From CAVLCC01 sp963661535 (GTDB lineage: Bacteria; Actinomycetota; Coriobacteriia; Coriobacteriales; CADBOM01): 16,581 nt of DNA. The DNA lies in NCBI GenBank assembly GCA_963661535.1, contig CAVLCC010000046.1, positions 1 to 16,581 on the forward strand, written 5' to 3'. Positions 14,690 through 16,581 of the stretch are shown piece after piece (position 1 is the first letter of the stretch; the number at the start of each line of letters is the position of its first letter). The notes below the pieces were generated by a model that was not told where the DNA came from, ran no database searches, and saw only the letters and a program-made list of their open reading frames with translations. A program made the position numbers and the translations under genes.

Positions 14690-15031
14690 ATGGCTACTCA
14701 AAATGATTGCATTTTTTGCAAACTAGCAAATGGAGAAATTCCAACCGATATGGTGATAGAAACAGAAAACGCGGCTGTATTTAAAGACGCAAACCCTCAG
14801 TTCCCTGTGCATGTGCTAGTTGTTCCAAAAAAACACTATTCATGTTTAAATGATGGTGTTCCAGCAGCAACCCTAGGCGAGCTTATGGAGCTAGTTCCAC
14901 AAGTTGCAAAGAAGATGGGAATTTATGATTCGGGTTATAGAACTATCATAAATACAGGCGATGATGCAAATCAAACCGTAAAGCACCTGCATATCCATGT
15001 TGTGGGTGGAGAAAAGATGGAGGGTTTTTAA
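14690..15031 (+). CDS. HIT-family protein (Hint-like nucleoside phosphoramidase)
   Basis: This 113-residue histidine triad protein has the motif KHLHIHVVGG (H99, H101 and H103, the His triad). An N-terminal CIFC pair (C7, C10), with H49 and H99, probably forms the zinc site found in many bacterial Hint proteins. The usual reaction is hydrolysis of adenosine 5'-monophosphoramidates or aminoacyl-AMP; the natural substrate is unclear. A good AAAAGGAG site is 8 nt ahead of the ATG. It follows xseB by 61 nt and probably ends the same operon, with the terminator at 15094-15134 behind it. It could equally have its own promoter. Confidence 0.93.
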   Translation: MATQNDCIFCKLANGEIPTDMVIETENAAVFKDANPQFPVHVLVVPKKHYSCLNDGVPAATLGELMELVPQVAKKMGIYDSGYRTIINTGDDANQTVKHLHIHVVGGEKMEGF

Positions 15032-15093
15032 GGCTCTTATCATAAGACTCTCAGCTAACGTCAGTTAACGAGTCTCAGATAAAGCGCAAAACT

Positions 15094-15134
15094 AAAGGCT
15101 GGCTTTTGGAACAATTCAAAAAACCAGCCTTTTT
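15094..15134 (+). terminator. Intrinsic terminator behind the rnd-xseAB-HIT operon
   Basis: AAAGGCTGG (15094-15102) pairs with CCAGCCTTT (15124-15132), and the T-run continues to 15134. An internal CTTTT/AAAA pairing tightens the loop. A further, T-less hairpin with AGACTC/GAGTCT arms and a TAAC-gtca-GTTA core lies upstream at 15045-15075. The main hairpin may also work for the convergent pta gene, though its T-run on that strand is shorter. Confidence 0.85.
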
Positions 15135-15196
15135 CATTATTGCTATGTGTTAAGAAAGTTGCCTTAGCTTTAGCCCGCGCAACCCCAGCACAAAAC

Positions 15197-16198
15197 TTAC
15201 TGCTGTGCCTTATGAGCTTGAGCTTGGATTGATGTAATAGCAATTACGCCATAAACATCGTCTGCAGAACATCCGCGCGAAAGATCGTTAACAGGCTTTG
15301 CAATGCCTTGTGTTACAGGACCATAAGCTTCGGCTTTTCCTAGTCTTTGAACTAGTTTGTAGCCAATGTTTCCAGCGTCAATGTCTGGGAATACAAGCAC
15401 GTTTGCCTTGCCAGCAACCTTGCTGCCTGGAGCCTTTGAAGCACCAACAGAAGGAACCATAGAAGCATCTGCCTGAAGATCTCCATCAATTAGAAGGTCA
15501 GGTCTCTTCTCTTGTGCAAGTTTGGTTGCTTCTTGCACCTTATCAATAGAAGCACCCTTTGCACTTCCATAAGAAGAGTGGCACATCATAGCCACTACAG
15601 GCTCGCCACCAATAAAGTTCTTGTAAGACTCAGCAGATGCAATTGCAATCTCAGATAGCTCGTCTGCATTTGGATATTGATTTAGAGCACAGTCTGCAAA
15701 TACAAATGTGCCGTGGTTACCTAGCTCGCAATCTGGAACTGAGATAACAAAGAAAGAAGAAACAAGTTTTGTCCCAGGTGCGGTTTTTAGAATTTGTAGG
15801 GCTGGACGCAAAACATCGCCAGTTGCGTGACATGCTCCAGAAACCATTCCGTCTGCATATCCTAGATAAACCATCATTACGCCATAATACAAAACATCTT
15901 TGATTTGCTCAGATGCTTGCTCAATAGTCATGCCCTTTTTAGCACGAAGCTCTTGGAGCTTAGCAGCAAACTCGTCGTGTTGTGGAGAATTTGCAGGATC
16001 GATGATTTGCACATCGCCTAGGTCAAAACCATGTGTTGCAACAGTTTCTTGGCTGCCCAAAATAACGATCTTGGCTAGACCGTCTTTTGCTGCTTTAACA
16101 CCGGCTTCAACAACTCTTGGGTCGTCGCCCTCTGGCAACACGATTGTTTGGATGTCGCTTTTTGCTTTGGCAATTACCTCATCTAAAAACTTGCTCAT
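15197..16198 (-). CDS. pta: Phosphate acetyltransferase
   Basis: This 333-residue enzyme is of the short (single-domain, about 330 residues) phosphotransacetylase class, converting acetyl-CoA and phosphate to acetyl phosphate for ATP formation from acetate in fermentation. Marks of the family are IVLPEGDDPRVVEA (19-32), GMVSGACHATGDVLRPALQI, CALNQYPNADELSEIA, MCHSSYGSAKG and FPDIDAGNIGYKLVQRLG, followed by GPVTQGIAKPVNDLSRGCS. ATG is preceded by AAAGGTC. No ackA is in the window, although pta is often paired with it. It is convergent with the HIT gene and divergent from the gene leaving the right edge. A 14-bp palindrome lies in its leader. Confidence 0.96.
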   Translation of the reverse strand: MSKFLDEVIAKAKSDIQTIVLPEGDDPRVVEAGVKAAKDGLAKIVILGSQETVATHGFDLGDVQIIDPANSPQHDEFAAKLQELRAKKGMTIEQASEQIKDVLYYGVMMVYLGYADGMVSGACHATGDVLRPALQILKTAPGTKLVSSFFVISVPDCELGNHGTFVFADCALNQYPNADELSEIAIASAESYKNFIGGEPVVAMMCHSSYGSAKGASIDKVQEATKLAQEKRPDLLIDGDLQADASMVPSVGASKAPGSKVAGKANVLVFPDIDAGNIGYKLVQRLGKAEAYGPVTQGIAKPVNDLSRGCSADDVYGVIAITSIQAQAHKAQQ

Positions 16199-16231
16199 AT
16201 CAGACCTTTCATATGTAGATATCTAGATTGC

Positions 16232-16245
16232 CCAGCATATGCTGG
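16232..16245. promoter_or_regulatory. Perfect 14-bp palindrome in the pta leader
   Basis: CCAGCATATGCTGG is fully self-complementary and lies 34 bp upstream of the pta start codon, downstream of its candidate promoter. That is a position suited to an operator or roadblock site. No regulator is assigned. Confidence 0.45.
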
Positions 16246-16295
16246 CTACGTTTGTTTGCACCAAAAATTCTGCTGCAAAAACTAAACATGCAAAA

Positions 16296-16323
16296 ATAAT
16301 ACTCCTTATATGAGGCAAAACAA
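16296..16323 (-). promoter_or_regulatory. Candidate pta promoter
   Basis: On the minus strand TTGTTT (16318-16323) is followed after 16 nt by TATTAT (16296-16301). This gives a leader of about 90 nt that includes the palindrome at 16232-16245. Confidence 0.45.
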
Positions 16324-16341
16324 ACTTCAAGAATTGTAATT

Positions 16342-16426
16342 GTTAAGAATTTTGTAGGAGTCGGCTGCACCGAGGTGCGGTAGGCTGTGGAGGATGTATA
16401 TACTAACTCCAAAATCTACAATTAAC
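16342..16426. other. Possible structured element between divergent genes
   Basis: Three nested complementary segments are visible: GTTAA/TTAAC (16342-16346, 16422-16426), TTGTAG/CTACAA (16352-16357, 16416-16421) and GAGT/ACTC (16358-16361, 16406-16409). They enclose a GC-rich core that contains GCACC-GA-GGTGC (16367-16378) and the palindrome GTATATAC (16396-16403). The stems are short and partly AT-rich, so a DNA-level regulatory dyad, a small RNA or chance are all possible. No known RNA family is recognised. Confidence 0.3.
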
Positions 16427-16480
16427 GAAAAACATACGCACTGTGTTAAATTGCCGTGTTTTTTTCGAGTTGCGTGAGCG

Positions 16481-16489
16481 TGTTATACT
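16481..16489 (+). promoter_or_regulatory. Candidate extended -10 promoter for the gene at the right edge
   Basis: TGTTATACT contains a TGn-TATACT extended -10 element at 16481-16489. No good -35 box is seen at normal distance, as is common for extended -10 promoters. The transcript would start near 16496, about 48 nt before the ATG. Confidence 0.45.
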
Positions 16490-16543
16490 AGATGAAAAAA
16501 CAGCGCAATTTATAAAACTCCGTAGATATCGCGAGGAGGCAAC

Positions 16544-16581
16544 ATGTTATACATAAATGAGGAATGTTCAAAAAAAGAATT
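16544..16581 (+). CDS. Start of an unidentified protein (runs off the window)
   Basis: ATG at 16544 is preceded by AGGAGG (16534-16539) at 4 nt spacing and an extended -10 element further up. Only the first 12 codons (MLYINEECSKKE) are present, too few to assign a family. The very good ribosome site makes a real gene likely. Confidence 0.6.
   Translation, partial: MLYINEECSKKE

Noticed and set aside
16209..16412. Minus-strand 67-codon reading frame upstream of pta
   Set aside because: It covers the pta promoter, the palindrome and the possible structured element, has no ribosome site and a composition unlike coding DNA here.

Overview
The window reads as a 16.6 kb piece of an AT-leaning (roughly 40-45% GC by eye) chromosome from an anaerobic, probably host-associated bacterium. 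The protein families and gene order (RNase D with an HRDC domain, a membrane zinc peptidase, xseA, xseB, a HIT protein, a PucR-type regulator next to a UROD-family methyltransferase, an anaerobe-type Fe-S protein and pta) suggest a Coriobacteriia-like actinomycete. This is an inference; a Clostridia-like Firmicute is the main alternative. There is no phage, transposase, CRISPR array or rRNA in the window.

Left part (1-6060): a large surface-type protein enters from the left edge, with two MBG/Ig-like repeats and a DUF6273/C-type-lectin-like end. Its last 120 bases change sharply in composition (58% GC against about 35% just upstream, by hand count) and codon style, which looks like a diversified cassette. 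It is followed by two hairpins. A convergent MTA/SAH deaminase-type amidohydrolase comes next, then a 34-bp-periodic triple repeat ahead of an AAA/DUF4143 ATPase. Behind that lies a decayed remnant of a second DUF4143 ATPase. Then comes an Fe-S protein that is normally a single polypeptide but is split here into two genes, and a tRNA-Val(GAC) with its own promoter and a strong terminator.

Middle part (6060-9900): a UROD/MtaA-type corrinoid methyltransferase-family gene and a divergent PucR-family regulator share a 481-bp intergenic region with three dyads, a likely regulatory unit. A YbaK-type Cys-tRNA(Pro) deacylase follows on the plus strand.

Right part (9900-16581): a diacylglycerol/lipid kinase-family gene is divergent from a tightly packed plus-strand operon: rnd, a zinc metallopeptidase, xseA and xseB, which overlap by 1, 4 and 8 bases, followed by a HIT-family gene and a terminator. 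pta (phosphate acetyltransferase) is convergent with this operon. Its upstream region holds a 14-bp palindrome and a possible structured element, and the first 12 codons of an unidentified gene leave the right edge.

The most unusual signals are the composition-shifted 3' end of the first gene (candidate diversity-generating-retroelement target), the split Fe-S protein, the exactly 34-bp-phased repeats before the ATPase, the degraded ATPase relic, the long Ala/Gly-rich extension of XseB, and the possible structured element at 16342-16426. No reverse transcriptase or template repeat is visible, so the first idea depends on sequence outside the window.
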